This document shows positions 9,825 to 17,341 of a stretch of DNA of 64,000 nt, in pieces. This stretch comes from Methanoculleus chikugoensis (lineage in GTDB: Archaea; Halobacteriota; Methanomicrobia; Methanomicrobiales; Methanoculleaceae), in contig NZ_AP019781.1 of the NCBI RefSeq assembly GCF_019669965.1, positions 1,923,092 to 1,987,091 of the forward strand, read 5' to 3'. Each line of letters starts with the position of its first letter. Positions within the stretch are counted from its first letter, which is position 1. Position numbers and translations under genes: made by a program. Under the pieces are notes generated by a model that was not told the origin of the DNA, ran no database searches, and was given only the letters and a program-made list of their open reading frames with translations.

Positions 9825-10112
9825 TCAGCGGGCAGGCACTCCCACGGTCGCCGCCCCGCGTTTCTTCACGGCGCGGTCGTACACGAGCCAGTTCTCTTCC
9901 CACTCCGGATTCCGGTCATGGAGCTGCTCGAGCACCCGCCGCCGGATCTCGCCGGAAGGCATCCCGTCGTAGACGATCCGTTCGACGGCTTCGCCGATCG
10001 CCCTTGCCTCCTGTGGCGGCGCTCCCGACTTCAGCGCGCTCACGATCACCTTCTCCCGCACGAACGGTTCTCTCCTGCCGTCGGCCTTGACCACATCGAC
10101 CAGTTCAATCAC
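9825..10112 (-). CDS. Stand-alone ATP-cone domain protein
   Basis: The 95-aa protein is essentially one ATP-cone domain: VVKADGRREPFVREKVIVSA at the N-terminus, then the helical part with GMPSGEIRRRVLEQL. ATP cones bind ATP/dATP and usually sit on ribonucleotide reductases or NrdR; here there is no catalytic or zinc-ribbon partner. It may be a free-standing nucleotide sensor. The only neighbour in the same direction is the RNase III-like gene 40 bp upstream. Confidence 0.75.
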   Translation of the reverse strand: MIELVDVVKADGRREPFVREKVIVSALKSGAPPQEARAIGEAVERIVYDGMPSGEIRRRVLEQLHDRNPEWEENWLVYDRAVKKRGAATVGVPAR

Positions 10113-10151
10113 CTCAGGACGGGGGGTGGCCGGGAGTCATAACCTTTCCGG

Positions 10152-10868
10152 TCACCGCCGCCGCGGGGGAGGCGGCCTGAGGAGTTCCGTTGCGGATGCG
10201 ACTCCTTTCAGCCCCTCCCTGAGGAAGAGAATCCCGAAGACCGATTCGACCAGCGTCCCCTTGGCGTGGTTGATCGTTCGTGCGCTCCTCGGGATCTCCG
10301 CATCGAAGTGAATCCGGTGCTCGTAGAGGCTCCAGCGGTCGCAGAGCAGGGCGAGGTTCGAGTTCCGGTCGTATGCCTTCCGGTTCTCGGTCAGGTTCCC
10401 TGCATTTGCGATCTCCTGATCCCAGATGGCGGGCAGAAGGCCTATCTTCAGGGCAGCATCGCCGATCCACGCGAGCGCCCCGGCTGCCTCATGGAGGTGC
10501 GCAAGATCCCGGAGTTCGGCATCGGTGAGGGTGCACCAGCCGCCGCTCCGGGCATCCTCCGCGATCTCGTCGAAGAGGTTGCGGGTGCTCGGCCGGAACA
10601 TGGCGATGACGAACTGCTCGCGATCCCCGAGCGAGTAGCCGAGGTCCGCCTCGACCTCCGGCTGCACCGTCCCCGTGATCACGGCCGCCTTCGCGAAGAC
10701 GGTCTCGATCTCCCGGACCCAGCGCCCGAACTTTCCGCTCTCTCCCGGAGGGAGCGCCGAGGTCTCCCGCACGAGATCCTCCCTGAGCGTTGTGAGCCGC
10801 CCCTCGATCCCCGGCAGGTTCCACGTAAGCCAGCGGTGCATCTCGTGTCCGTCACTCCCGTAGAGCAT
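10152..10868 (-). CDS. RNase III-fold protein (Mini-III-like)
   Basis: The 239-aa protein has a C-terminal half with the two RNase III signature helices: GALAWIGDAALKIGLL and HAKGTLVESVFGILFLREG. The first resembles the LAYIGDAVYE form of bacterial Mini-III rather than LEFLGDAVL of classical RNase III. The Asp of GD and the Glu of VES are retained. There is no dsRBD. The N-terminal 110 residues are unrecognised. ATG at 10868 is preferred to a TTG at 10907 because the latter overlaps the upstream flavoprotein gene by 56 bp; with ATG the overlap is 17 bp. Candidate role: RNA maturation; not established in archaea. Confidence 0.65.
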   Translation of the reverse strand: MLYGSDGHEMHRWLTWNLPGIEGRLTTLREDLVRETSALPPGESGKFGRWVREIETVFAKAAVITGTVQPEVEADLGYSLGDREQFVIAMFRPSTRNLFDEIAEDARSGGWCTLTDAELRDLAHLHEAAGALAWIGDAALKIGLLPAIWDQEIANAGNLTENRKAYDRNSNLALLCDRWSLYEHRIHFDAEIPRSARTINHAKGTLVESVFGILFLREGLKGVASATELLRPPPPRRR

Positions 10869-11949
10869 GAGCCTTTCGGAGACCACCGTAGATGACGACG
10901 TCTGCAATGCCGCGGCCGCCGAGGAGACGCATCGTCCGCTCGAGGAGGAAGTCCGAGCCGAGGACCCGGTCGGCCAGCCTCTTCGTCCTTGCTGCGGCGA
11001 GGAGTTCCCGGCCTATCGCCGAACGCCACTCCCGCTCGTAGGCCGCGAGGGGCTCGCCGCGGAGCAGGTGGTCCGCCACCGCAAGCCCGGCAAGCCGCCC
11101 GCAGATCATCGCGGTCGCGATCCCTCCACCGTTGGACGCGACGACGTGGCCCGCGGCGTCGCCGACGGCGAGGACGTTTCCACGGACGGTCTCCCTTATG
11201 GGCCCGGAGACAGGCACGAACCCGGCCTGGACGTCGCGGGCGGAGAAACCGTTGCTCGCGAGGAACGATCTCAGGAGAACCGGGACCGGGGTGCCCCTCT
11301 TCTGCACGCCGAGCCCGACGTTTGCGCACCCCGGCTTCGGGAAGACCCATGCATACCCTCCGGGGGCGATGCGGTTCCCGAAGAAGAACTTCAGACGGTC
11401 GCCGAACTCCCCGTCGACCCGGCAGGTTATGGCGGGGGCGAGCACGGCGCTCCGTTCCATCCCGGCCGAGCGGCATACGCGGGAGAGCGGGCCGTCCGCG
11501 GCGACGACGACGCGAGCCTCGATATCGCCCCGGCTGGTTGTTACCCGGCCGCCTTCCCGGCCGAGGAACTTTGTATCCGGCGAGAGCACGGCACCCTCGC
11601 GAACGGCCGCATCCGCGAGATGCCGGTCGAACACGTCCCTGTCGACGGTGTAACCGGGGAGCTCGAACTCGTATTCCCGGCCGCCGGGGGAGACGGCGAC
11701 GGCCTCCCGGATCTCCCGCCGGATCAGCCGGGAATCGATGGGGAAGAGTTCGTCGAGCCCGGGGGCGTTCGGGAGCACACTCGCAAGGATCGCCACAGAG
11801 GCGTTGAACTCCCCGCAGCAGACAGGGACGCCGATCACCCTCCGCTTATCGATCAGGAGGACGTCGAGCCCCGATTTTGCCGCATACCGTGCGGCGGTGC
11901 TGCCGGCAGGCCCTGCTCCGACGACGATCACATCGCACCGGTCTTGCAT
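10852..11949 (-). CDS. Geranylgeranyl reductase family FAD-dependent oxidoreductase
   Basis: The 365-aa protein starts with the FAD-binding motif DVIVVGAGPAGSTAAR, then GVPVCCGEFN. The first resembles the N-terminus of archaeal digeranylgeranylglycerophospholipid reductases, and GNVLAVGDAAGHVVASNGGG is the second flavin motif. The family saturates isoprenoid double bonds in ether lipids or quinone tails. ATG at 11949 is chosen because the GxGxxG fold begins immediately after it; 26 upstream in-frame codons look non-conserved. It overlaps the RNase III-like gene and so probably shares its transcript. Substrate is not certain; methanogens hold several paralogues. Confidence 0.85.
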   Translation of the reverse strand: MQDRCDVIVVGAGPAGSTAARYAAKSGLDVLLIDKRRVIGVPVCCGEFNASVAILASVLPNAPGLDELFPIDSRLIRREIREAVAVSPGGREYEFELPGYTVDRDVFDRHLADAAVREGAVLSPDTKFLGREGGRVTTSRGDIEARVVVAADGPLSRVCRSAGMERSAVLAPAITCRVDGEFGDRLKFFFGNRIAPGGYAWVFPKPGCANVGLGVQKRGTPVPVLLRSFLASNGFSARDVQAGFVPVSGPIRETVRGNVLAVGDAAGHVVASNGGGIATAMICGRLAGLAVADHLLRGEPLAAYEREWRSAIGRELLAAARTKRLADRVLGSDFLLERTMRLLGGRGIADVVIYGGLRKAHALRE

Positions 11950-12021
11950 CGGTGCTCTTGTAAGGAGGGATAGGGGAAAAGAGTTGGGGACACCCCGGTC
12001 TGCACGAAGAGAGGCGATAAG

Positions 12022-12126
12022 GCTCACGCGAAGAACGGTATAATTACCTGTAACTCCCTTCGCGGTTTCGCGTCTTCGTGTGAGGCCGTTTCATTGCTTA
12101 TACCCTGTCAGCTCACGCGAAGAACG
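12022..12126. repeat. Direct repeat GCTCACGCGAAGAACG (two copies)
   Basis: GCTCACGCGAAGAACG occurs at 12022-12037 and again at 12111-12126. Between them lies a partly inverted copy of the same CGCGAAG-rich sequence. It lies in the non-coding gap after the DUF3006 gene. Confidence 0.6.
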
Positions 12127-12239
12127 ACTTCCCCTTGGGGAAGGAGTTTGAGAAGCCGCAGGCTTCGAGCCGCGAAGAACGCGAAGTTCGACTTCCCGAA
12201 GGGAAAGGAGCTCAAGCACCGAAGGTGCGAGCCGCGAAG
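12125..12239. repeat. Tandem pair of two-hairpin repeat units
   Basis: Two units, 12125-12177 and 12189-12239 (period 64 bp), share the plan CGACTTCCC-hairpin, GGAGYTYRAG, a second hairpin, then CGAGCCGCGAAG. The hairpin bases differ while pairing is kept: TTCCCCTTGGGGAA against TTCCCGAAGGGAA, and AAGCCGCAGGCTT against CACCGAAGGTG. A third unit of the same plan lies at 25378-25425. Compensated variation suggests a conserved structure rather than chance. Confidence 0.6.
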
Positions 12240-12246
12240 GGGCACG

Positions 12247-12489
12247 TCAGTCTTCGTGCTTCGCCCGCAGCCGCGCGATCCTCTCCGCCACGCGCCGTCT
12301 CGCCTCCTCCGTCGCCGCAACGTCCCGGCGGATTGCAACCTCCAGGATATCGCCCTCCCGGGCACCGGGTGGAAGGAGGGAGCGGGGGAGCGTGAACCGG
12401 ACTGACTCGTCCTCGCGGAGGAGGAGGACGGCAAGGCCCTCCTCGACGCGATCGAGGCTCACCCGGAAGGCCGACTCATCCTCCGCCAT
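12247..12489 (-). CDS. DUF3006 domain protein
   Basis: This small protein (about 80 aa) has the DUF3006 layout: VSLDRVEEGLAVLLLREDES, a short beta-rich domain, then a basic helical tail. DUF3006 genes commonly accompany ComEC-like metallo-beta-lactamase genes, as here. ATG at 12489 lies two bases after the upstream stop; a GTG at 12495 overlaps it as GTGA, so translation is probably coupled. Function is unknown. Confidence 0.75.
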   Translation of the reverse strand: MAEDESAFRVSLDRVEEGLAVLLLREDESVRFTLPRSLLPPGAREGDILEVAIRRDVAATEEARRRVAERIARLRAKHED

Positions 12490-12491
12490 GG

Positions 12492-13739
12492 TCACCGCTC
12501 CAGGGTGCTGACGACGGTGCCGTTCGCGTCGGCAAGCGTGGCGAGGTCGCCGTCGTTGTTCCAGACCGGGCTTCCCCGGCCCCAGTAGAGGTCGGTCGCG
12601 GTGTCGTTGCCCGCCCCGGAGTGGACGGTGACACCGGCGCCCGGATCGAGCGTGAAGACCGGGAAGGTGTAGGTGTTGCGCATCCCCTCGTCGGCAATCG
12701 TCCAGCCGGTAAGGTTGACCGCTGCCGGATCACCGTTCGCGACGGCGATCCACTCCTCCCGGAGATCGAGATCGGCGATGTAAACACCGGACGAGGGGGC
12801 GGGCGTCGTCGGGGCCGCCGTCGCGGGAACGGTCGTTGCCCCGGCCGTCACGGTGGCGGCGGGTGCCTCGCCGGCCGCAACGGTGAGCGCCGTGCCGTCG
12901 GTGGCGACGATGACCGTCCCGTCAAGGTCGGTCCGGTAGATGCGCGAACCGGTCGCCTCGATGCGTTCGACCGCTTCCTCGTGGGGGTGGCCGTAGTCGT
13001 TCCCCGCGCCGACCGAAATGACGCTGATCGCGGGGCTGACCGCGGAGAGGAACTCCGCTGAGGATGCGTACCGGCTCGCATGGTGACCGACCTTCAGGAC
13101 GTCGGCATCGAGGTCGAGGCCGGCCTCCATCATGCTCTTCTCCGCGGGCTTCTCGGCATCGCCCATGAAGAGGTAGGAGATCTCGTTGTAGGTGACCTTC
13201 AGGACGACCGAGTCCTGGTTGACCTCGCCGATCGGCTCCGCGGCCGGGTTCAGGATCAGGATCTCGAGGTCGGGATCGAGGGCAACCGTCTGCCCGCGCT
13301 CCGCTGCGGTGTAGGGTATCCCCAGGTCTTCGACCAGGGCAAGCAGGTTCTCGTAGGTCGCAGTCGGGTGCGGCTGCGCGGCGTCGACGAACCGGCCGAC
13401 CGGGTAGGCGGAGATGACATCGGCAAGGCCGCCGATGTGATCGGTGTGCGCATGGGTCGCCACGACCACGTCGATCCGCTCGACGTTCCGCTCCTCGAGA
13501 TACGCGATGACGCGCTCCCCCATCCCGCGCTCGCCGGCGTCGATGAGCATCGTCTTATCGCGGAACTCGACCAGGATCGAGTCCCCCTGCCCGACGTCGA
13601 TGAAGTGGACGACGAGATCGCCGGAGAGATCGGAGCCGATCTCCGGCTGCCCGGAGGGGGCGGAACAGCCTGCGGTGATGAGGCAGGCGACGGTGCATGC
13701 ACAGAGTGCGATACAGATCAGGTATCGTGTGGACGACAT
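12492..13739 (-). CDS. ComEC-like metallo-beta-lactamase lipoprotein with lamin-tail domain
   Basis: The 415-aa protein has a lipoprotein signal peptide (hydrophobic ICIALCACTVACLITAGC, lipobox Cys about residue 25). A metallo-beta-lactamase domain follows with the metal motif THAHTDHIGGL and later GDAEK and VGHHASRY. After a Thr/Pro/Ala linker comes a C-terminal lamin-tail (LTD) domain, about 318-415 (DLREEWIAVANGD). It is expected to be an extracellular hydrolase of a phosphodiester or nucleic-acid type substrate. It resembles the detached hydrolase domain of ComEC but has no channel domain. It is coupled to the DUF3006 gene. Confidence 0.88.
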   Translation of the reverse strand: MSSTRYLICIALCACTVACLITAGCSAPSGQPEIGSDLSGDLVVHFIDVGQGDSILVEFRDKTMLIDAGERGMGERVIAYLEERNVERIDVVVATHAHTDHIGGLADVISAYPVGRFVDAAQPHPTATYENLLALVEDLGIPYTAAERGQTVALDPDLEILILNPAAEPIGEVNQDSVVLKVTYNEISYLFMGDAEKPAEKSMMEAGLDLDADVLKVGHHASRYASSAEFLSAVSPAISVISVGAGNDYGHPHEEAVERIEATGSRIYRTDLDGTVIVATDGTALTVAAGEAPAATVTAGATTVPATAAPTTPAPSSGVYIADLDLREEWIAVANGDPAAVNLTGWTIADEGMRNTYTFPVFTLDPGAGVTVHSGAGNDTATDLYWGRGSPVWNNDGDLATLADANGTVVSTLER

Positions 13740-13921
13740 TGCTCTCTACACAAGTAGAGGGCGCAGGGTATAAGTGTGCTTGAGGTCGGGCACCGGCACC
13801 GTTCCCGCCTTTTGGGCATACAGCCGACCGATCGGCTGAACGGGAGAAACACGGACGGCAGAAGCGCGCGGGAATAGAAAGGATGATATGCGTCGACCGT
13901 CACCCCTTAACAGTAAGGACG

Positions 13922-14749
13922 ATGAAAGAAGTATCTCCCCTTGAGATCTATAACGAGTTCCACGACGACATCCAGGCAATCTTCCGGTCGAGACTGCAGA
14001 CGCAGGTGATGATTGCCCTCGGCAGCGGGAGCAAACCGCTCTCGACCCTTCGCGAGATCACGGGGAGTTCATCGCAGGCGCTTATCCCGAAGATCCGGCA
14101 ACTCGAAGCCCTGCATTACGTCGAATCGGTGCGGGGCGACTATGCGCTCACCCCTATGGGCAGGCTCGTCGAACCAAAGATCGGACGGGCGGTTGCGCTC
14201 ATGGGGGTGCTCCAACGCCACCGGGACTTCTGGGTCGAACACGAGATCGAGGGCATACCCCTTGAGTTTCTGAACGAGATTGAACACCTGTATCATACGG
14301 AAGTGGTAAGGAACATCGAAGAGGATGTCTTCGCCGTGTATGCAAGTTTTCAAGCCATACTCAGGAAAGCATCGTGGATCCACAGCGTATCATCGATCAC
14401 GAGTCCACTCCTTGCGGATGAGGTTAAGGTTACCGTCATGGAGGGCAGGCCCGCGGAACTCATCGTCACCGGAGAACTTGCCCGGAGGCTGGACGACGAG
14501 CCGTACAGAACCATGCTGGAACCCCTGACCGGGCATGAAAACTTCAAGATGTATACCTCTTCTTCGCCGATTCGCCTGGGATTGACGGTAACCAACGGGT
14601 ACCTGTCGTTGGGCCTGTATAGGCGCGATACAGGGAAATATGACGCCACCACGGATCTCGTCGGCACCGATGCAGCGGCGGTCTCCTGGGGCGAGCGACT
14701 CTTCCAGCACTACAAAGCGGACGCTAAAGCACTGGAGATACCCCAGTAG
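13922..14749 (+). CDS. Winged-helix regulator with FilR1-type domain
   Basis: The 275-aa protein has an N-terminal winged-helix DNA-binding region (SRLQTQVMIALGSG through EALHYVESVRGDYALTPMG). Its C-terminal domain (about 125-265) is typical of methanogen FilR1/DUF1724 regulators (SSITSPLLADEVKVTVMEG; LSLGLYRRDTGKYD). ATG at 13922 is used; 13 upstream codons to 13883 look non-conserved. It probably binds an unknown ligand and represses or activates nearby genes. The closest candidate target is the UbiA gene 257 bp downstream, which is flanked by repeated boxes. Confidence 0.85.
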   Translation: MKEVSPLEIYNEFHDDIQAIFRSRLQTQVMIALGSGSKPLSTLREITGSSSQALIPKIRQLEALHYVESVRGDYALTPMGRLVEPKIGRAVALMGVLQRHRDFWVEHEIEGIPLEFLNEIEHLYHTEVVRNIEEDVFAVYASFQAILRKASWIHSVSSITSPLLADEVKVTVMEGRPAELIVTGELARRLDDEPYRTMLEPLTGHENFKMYTSSSPIRLGLTVTNGYLSLGLYRRDTGKYDATTDLVGTDAAAVSWGERLFQHYKADAKALEIPQ

Positions 14750-14751
14750 TC

Positions 14752-14758
14752 TCTTTTT
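14752..14758 (+). terminator. T-rich terminator after the FilR1-type regulator
   Basis: A CTTTTTT run lies directly after the stop codon at 14749, a typical archaeal termination signal. Confidence 0.45.
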
Positions 14759-14950
14759 TCCAGGCTCCAATCACCCGACACCTGACGCGACCCACGGCAT
14801 AGCGATCGCTCTACGACCCCGAGGATACCTGATCCTTCAGAGCCGAGACGCCGTTCTGTCCCAGCACCCACACCAGTAGACCCGGAGTAAAAAAGGCGCA
14901 ATGCGCAGCCCTCTGCAGAAATGAAGCGACAGGGCGTTGCGATGCATCAG

Positions 14951-14988
14951 AGTGGTGAATATTCATCGAGGTAATAAATATTCATCGG
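14951..14988 (+). promoter_or_regulatory. Paired ATTCATCG operator-like boxes upstream of the UbiA gene
   Basis: ATTCATCG occurs at 14961-14968 and 14980-14987, 19 bp apart, just before the ATG at 15007. The first box sits in a larger block (GTGGTGAATATTCATCGA, then AATAAAT) that recurs at 15941-15968. The position next to a start codon and the identical spacing of a second pair point to a regulator binding site. Confidence 0.6.
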
Positions 14989-15006
14989 TTCTCTGAAAAC
15001 CACTCC

Positions 15007-15918
15007 ATGTTCGGATTTGCAAAATGCCCCAACCCTGTTCAGCCAGCCGGTCAGATCGTCGCCCATCTGGTCGTATACAGTTCCCTGTATACCGCTGCCA
15101 TGATGGCGGCGATGGTATACCTCTCGTGCCTCCTGCAAGGTTTTCCCTTCGATCCGGTTGCGGCGGCGATCCTGGTGCTCGTCGTATTCGCCGTTTACAA
15201 CCTCAACCGCAAGACCGACGAGGGCGAGGATGCCGTTAACCATACGGAACGCTACTCGTTCACAAAGAGATATGAAACCATCCTCTTCCGTTCTGCAATC
15301 TTCGCATTCATCCTCGCTTTCTGCCTTTCGGCCCTCCGGGGGTTCGGCAGCCTGCTCATCACGACCATTCCCCTGGTCGCCGGAATCGTCTACAGCGTCC
15401 CGCTCTTTCCCGCTCGCTTCGGGTTCCGGCGACTGAAAGAAGTGCCGTTCATGAAAAGCCTGATCGTGGCGTTTTCCTGGACGCTCCCCGCGACACTCCT
15501 GCCGATCTGCCACGCAGGCCTTTCTGCGGGCGCCGCCACGGGCATCGTAGGCGTCTTTTTCCTCGTACAGACCTTCACGAATACGGTAGTCTACGATATC
15601 CGTGACGTGGAAGGGGATGTTGCGTCTGGAGTCAGGACGATCCCGACGATCCTCGGCCCCCAAAGGACGCTCCTTCTCCTCACGGCGGTGAACATAACCG
15701 TCGGAGCCGCGCTGGTGCTTGCCGGCGGGTTCCTGCTGGATCTCTATCCGGTGCTGTTGCTGGCTGCGGGTACGGTCTACGCCCAGGGTTATCTCCTGTG
15801 CTTTCAGCGGTTAGGAACAGAAAAACTCTTCTTCGAGTTGTTTACCGATGGAGAGTTCATCCTGCTGGCCGCTGTCCTCTACCTGCTCACCCTTGCAGTT
15901 CCGCATCTCCCGGCATGA
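15007..15918 (+). CDS. UbiA family prenyltransferase
   Basis: The 303-aa membrane protein has about eight to nine hydrophobic helices. Both UbiA aspartate motifs are present: YNLNRKTDEGED and DIRDVEGDVASG. The family transfers a prenyl chain to an aromatic or glycerol acceptor inside the membrane. In methanogens, paralogues make ether lipids (DGGGP synthase), but this copy is more diverged and its acceptor is unknown. The gene is framed by paired ATTCATCG boxes on both sides and lies downstream of a FilR1-type regulator, so it looks regulated rather than constitutive. Confidence 0.85.
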   Translation: MFGFAKCPNPVQPAGQIVAHLVVYSSLYTAAMMAAMVYLSCLLQGFPFDPVAAAILVLVVFAVYNLNRKTDEGEDAVNHTERYSFTKRYETILFRSAIFAFILAFCLSALRGFGSLLITTIPLVAGIVYSVPLFPARFGFRRLKEVPFMKSLIVAFSWTLPATLLPICHAGLSAGAATGIVGVFFLVQTFTNTVVYDIRDVEGDVASGVRTIPTILGPQRTLLLLTAVNITVGAALVLAGGFLLDLYPVLLLAAGTVYAQGYLLCFQRLGTEKLFFELFTDGEFILLAAVLYLLTLAVPHLPA

Positions 15919-15930
15919 ACAACCCCGAAG

Positions 15931-15968
15931 ATTCATCGGAGAGGTGAAAATTCATCGACACAATAAAT
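15931..15968 (+). promoter_or_regulatory. Second pair of ATTCATCG boxes
   Basis: ATTCATCG occurs at 15931-15938 and 15950-15957, again 19 bp apart, 13 bp after the UbiA stop and ahead of the small Cys-rich gene. The segment 15941-15968 matches 14951-14978 at 23 of 28 positions by eye. Confidence 0.6.
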
Positions 15969-16076
15969 GTCCGGCAGCCGGGGAGCATCTTAGGGTACGA
16001 CATGAGATCACCCGGCGACAGCGATCCGCTGAAGAGTAACCCCGATGCTCAATATCCCGAGGCACGGGAGAGGAGG

Positions 16077-16274
16077 ATGAATACGCTGCACGATGGCGCA
16101 ACAGGAGGCTTGCTGCTGCAGGACGAGATGAAGCCGCAACGGTGGGGTTGCCCATCGTGCATGTACTACGACCCCGGGTGCGCCTACTGCACCTACATCC
16201 ACGCTCCCGTGGACGTACTGTTCGTCTGCCCGCAGGTTCTCGACAGACGCAGAAGGCCGGGGCCTGCACAGTAA
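16077..16274 (+). CDS. Small cysteine-rich protein
   Basis: I do not recognise this short protein (65 aa from ATG 16077; the frame is open from 16002). Its core is CPSCMYYDPGCAYCTY followed by VCPQVL: five cysteines and a histidine, as in small metal-binding or Fe-S proteins. ATG 16077 is preceded by GGAGAGGAGG, which favours it over the ATG at 16002. It lies between the second ATTCATCG box pair and the TIM-barrel gene and may be co-regulated with UbiA. Confidence 0.5.
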   Translation: MNTLHDGATGGLLLQDEMKPQRWGCPSCMYYDPGCAYCTYIHAPVDVLFVCPQVLDRRRRPGPAQ

Positions 16275-16387
16275 GGTTACGCCGTTCGTCCGGCAATAAC
16301 TCCGGCGGCCTCGCCCGCCCCGCCGGCGCCCGACAAAAGGAGACGACGCAGGATCGGGATCCCCAACGTTTTTGTAGGCCGCCCGCC

Positions 16388-17296
16388 ATGACAGAAGCCG
16401 CCATGCCGGGTGCTGACTACATCTACCCGAACGTCACGGAAGCAGCCCAACGGGGCGGGTTCCTCGAACGCTGGCACCTCGCCGAACCGCTCGGGTGTAG
16501 ATACATCGAGATCCCCGCCGATTTCATTAAGAACCAGACGGAGGTTGAGCGGACGGGGCAGGAGATCGGGTCGATGCTCACCAGGTCCTCCGTCGAACTC
16601 CTTTACGAGCAGGATGCGGCTCTTCCGGGCACCCTCAGGTATCTCCTGCACACCGAGCCGGCCATCCCCCGGAGAACCCCGCACGGCCGGCAGGCGACGG
16701 CTAGCCTGCGGTGGCGCGATCCCGGCTGGGTAGCCGGGTTCGGGGATATGCTCCTTGAGATCGAGGACGTCCTGGGTATTCCTCCGGAGATCATCGAGAT
16801 ACACCCCGGCGATCGGAGGAACACCCACGCCGATATCGTCGCGGGGATGCACGCCCTGATCGCCGCCCACTGGAACGCCTTCGGAGCGGAACCGCTGGTG
16901 CTGCTCGAGCACCATAAAGACCAGAGCATCTCCACGGGGAGCCAGATGCGGTCGTTCTGGGCGGTGCTCAAGGATATTCATCCCGAGATCGCCGGGCTGG
17001 CCGGGATAGCGCTCGATCCCTGGCACCTCCACGCCGCGACGAGAGAGGAGTTCCCCGGATCGCTCGGCGAGGTTCCGCTCGATGCCCTGCAGGCGTTTCA
17101 TATCCATAACGATCTCCGCCCTCCGTCGGTCGCCGACGGGGTGCCCTGGCCGCAGGTCTTCGAGGTGATCGGCGACGTAAAGACGCCCCGCATCAAACCC
17201 GTGGTCTACCAGAAGAGCAGGGTGCCGGGGGCGATTGCCTTCTGCGAGGAGATGCTCGCCGCGCCGCGGGCAGTGTACGCGGGGCCGCCGGCGTGA
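16388..17296 (+). CDS. TIM-barrel protein, xylose isomerase/AP endonuclease-like
   Basis: The 302-aa protein has alternating strands and helices of a sugar-phosphate isomerase/epimerase-like barrel: GCRYIEIPADF, EIIEIHPGD, LVLLEHHKDQ, GIALDPWHL and AFHIHNDLR. The Glu, His and Asp residues in these strands are placed like metal ligands of the superfamily. No membrane segment is present. ATG at 16388 begins the first recognisable region; codons upstream of it look like shadow. The substrate is unknown; neither sugar nor DNA can be favoured from sequence alone. Confidence 0.7.
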   Translation: MTEAAMPGADYIYPNVTEAAQRGGFLERWHLAEPLGCRYIEIPADFIKNQTEVERTGQEIGSMLTRSSVELLYEQDAALPGTLRYLLHTEPAIPRRTPHGRQATASLRWRDPGWVAGFGDMLLEIEDVLGIPPEIIEIHPGDRRNTHADIVAGMHALIAAHWNAFGAEPLVLLEHHKDQSISTGSQMRSFWAVLKDIHPEIAGLAGIALDPWHLHAATREEFPGSLGEVPLDALQAFHIHNDLRPPSVADGVPWPQVFEVIGDVKTPRIKPVVYQKSRVPGAIAFCEEMLAAPRAVYAGPPA

Positions 17297-17341
17297 GATC
17301 CCCGCCAACATTCATAACCTCAAAATGCCACAGGGTGTCGC

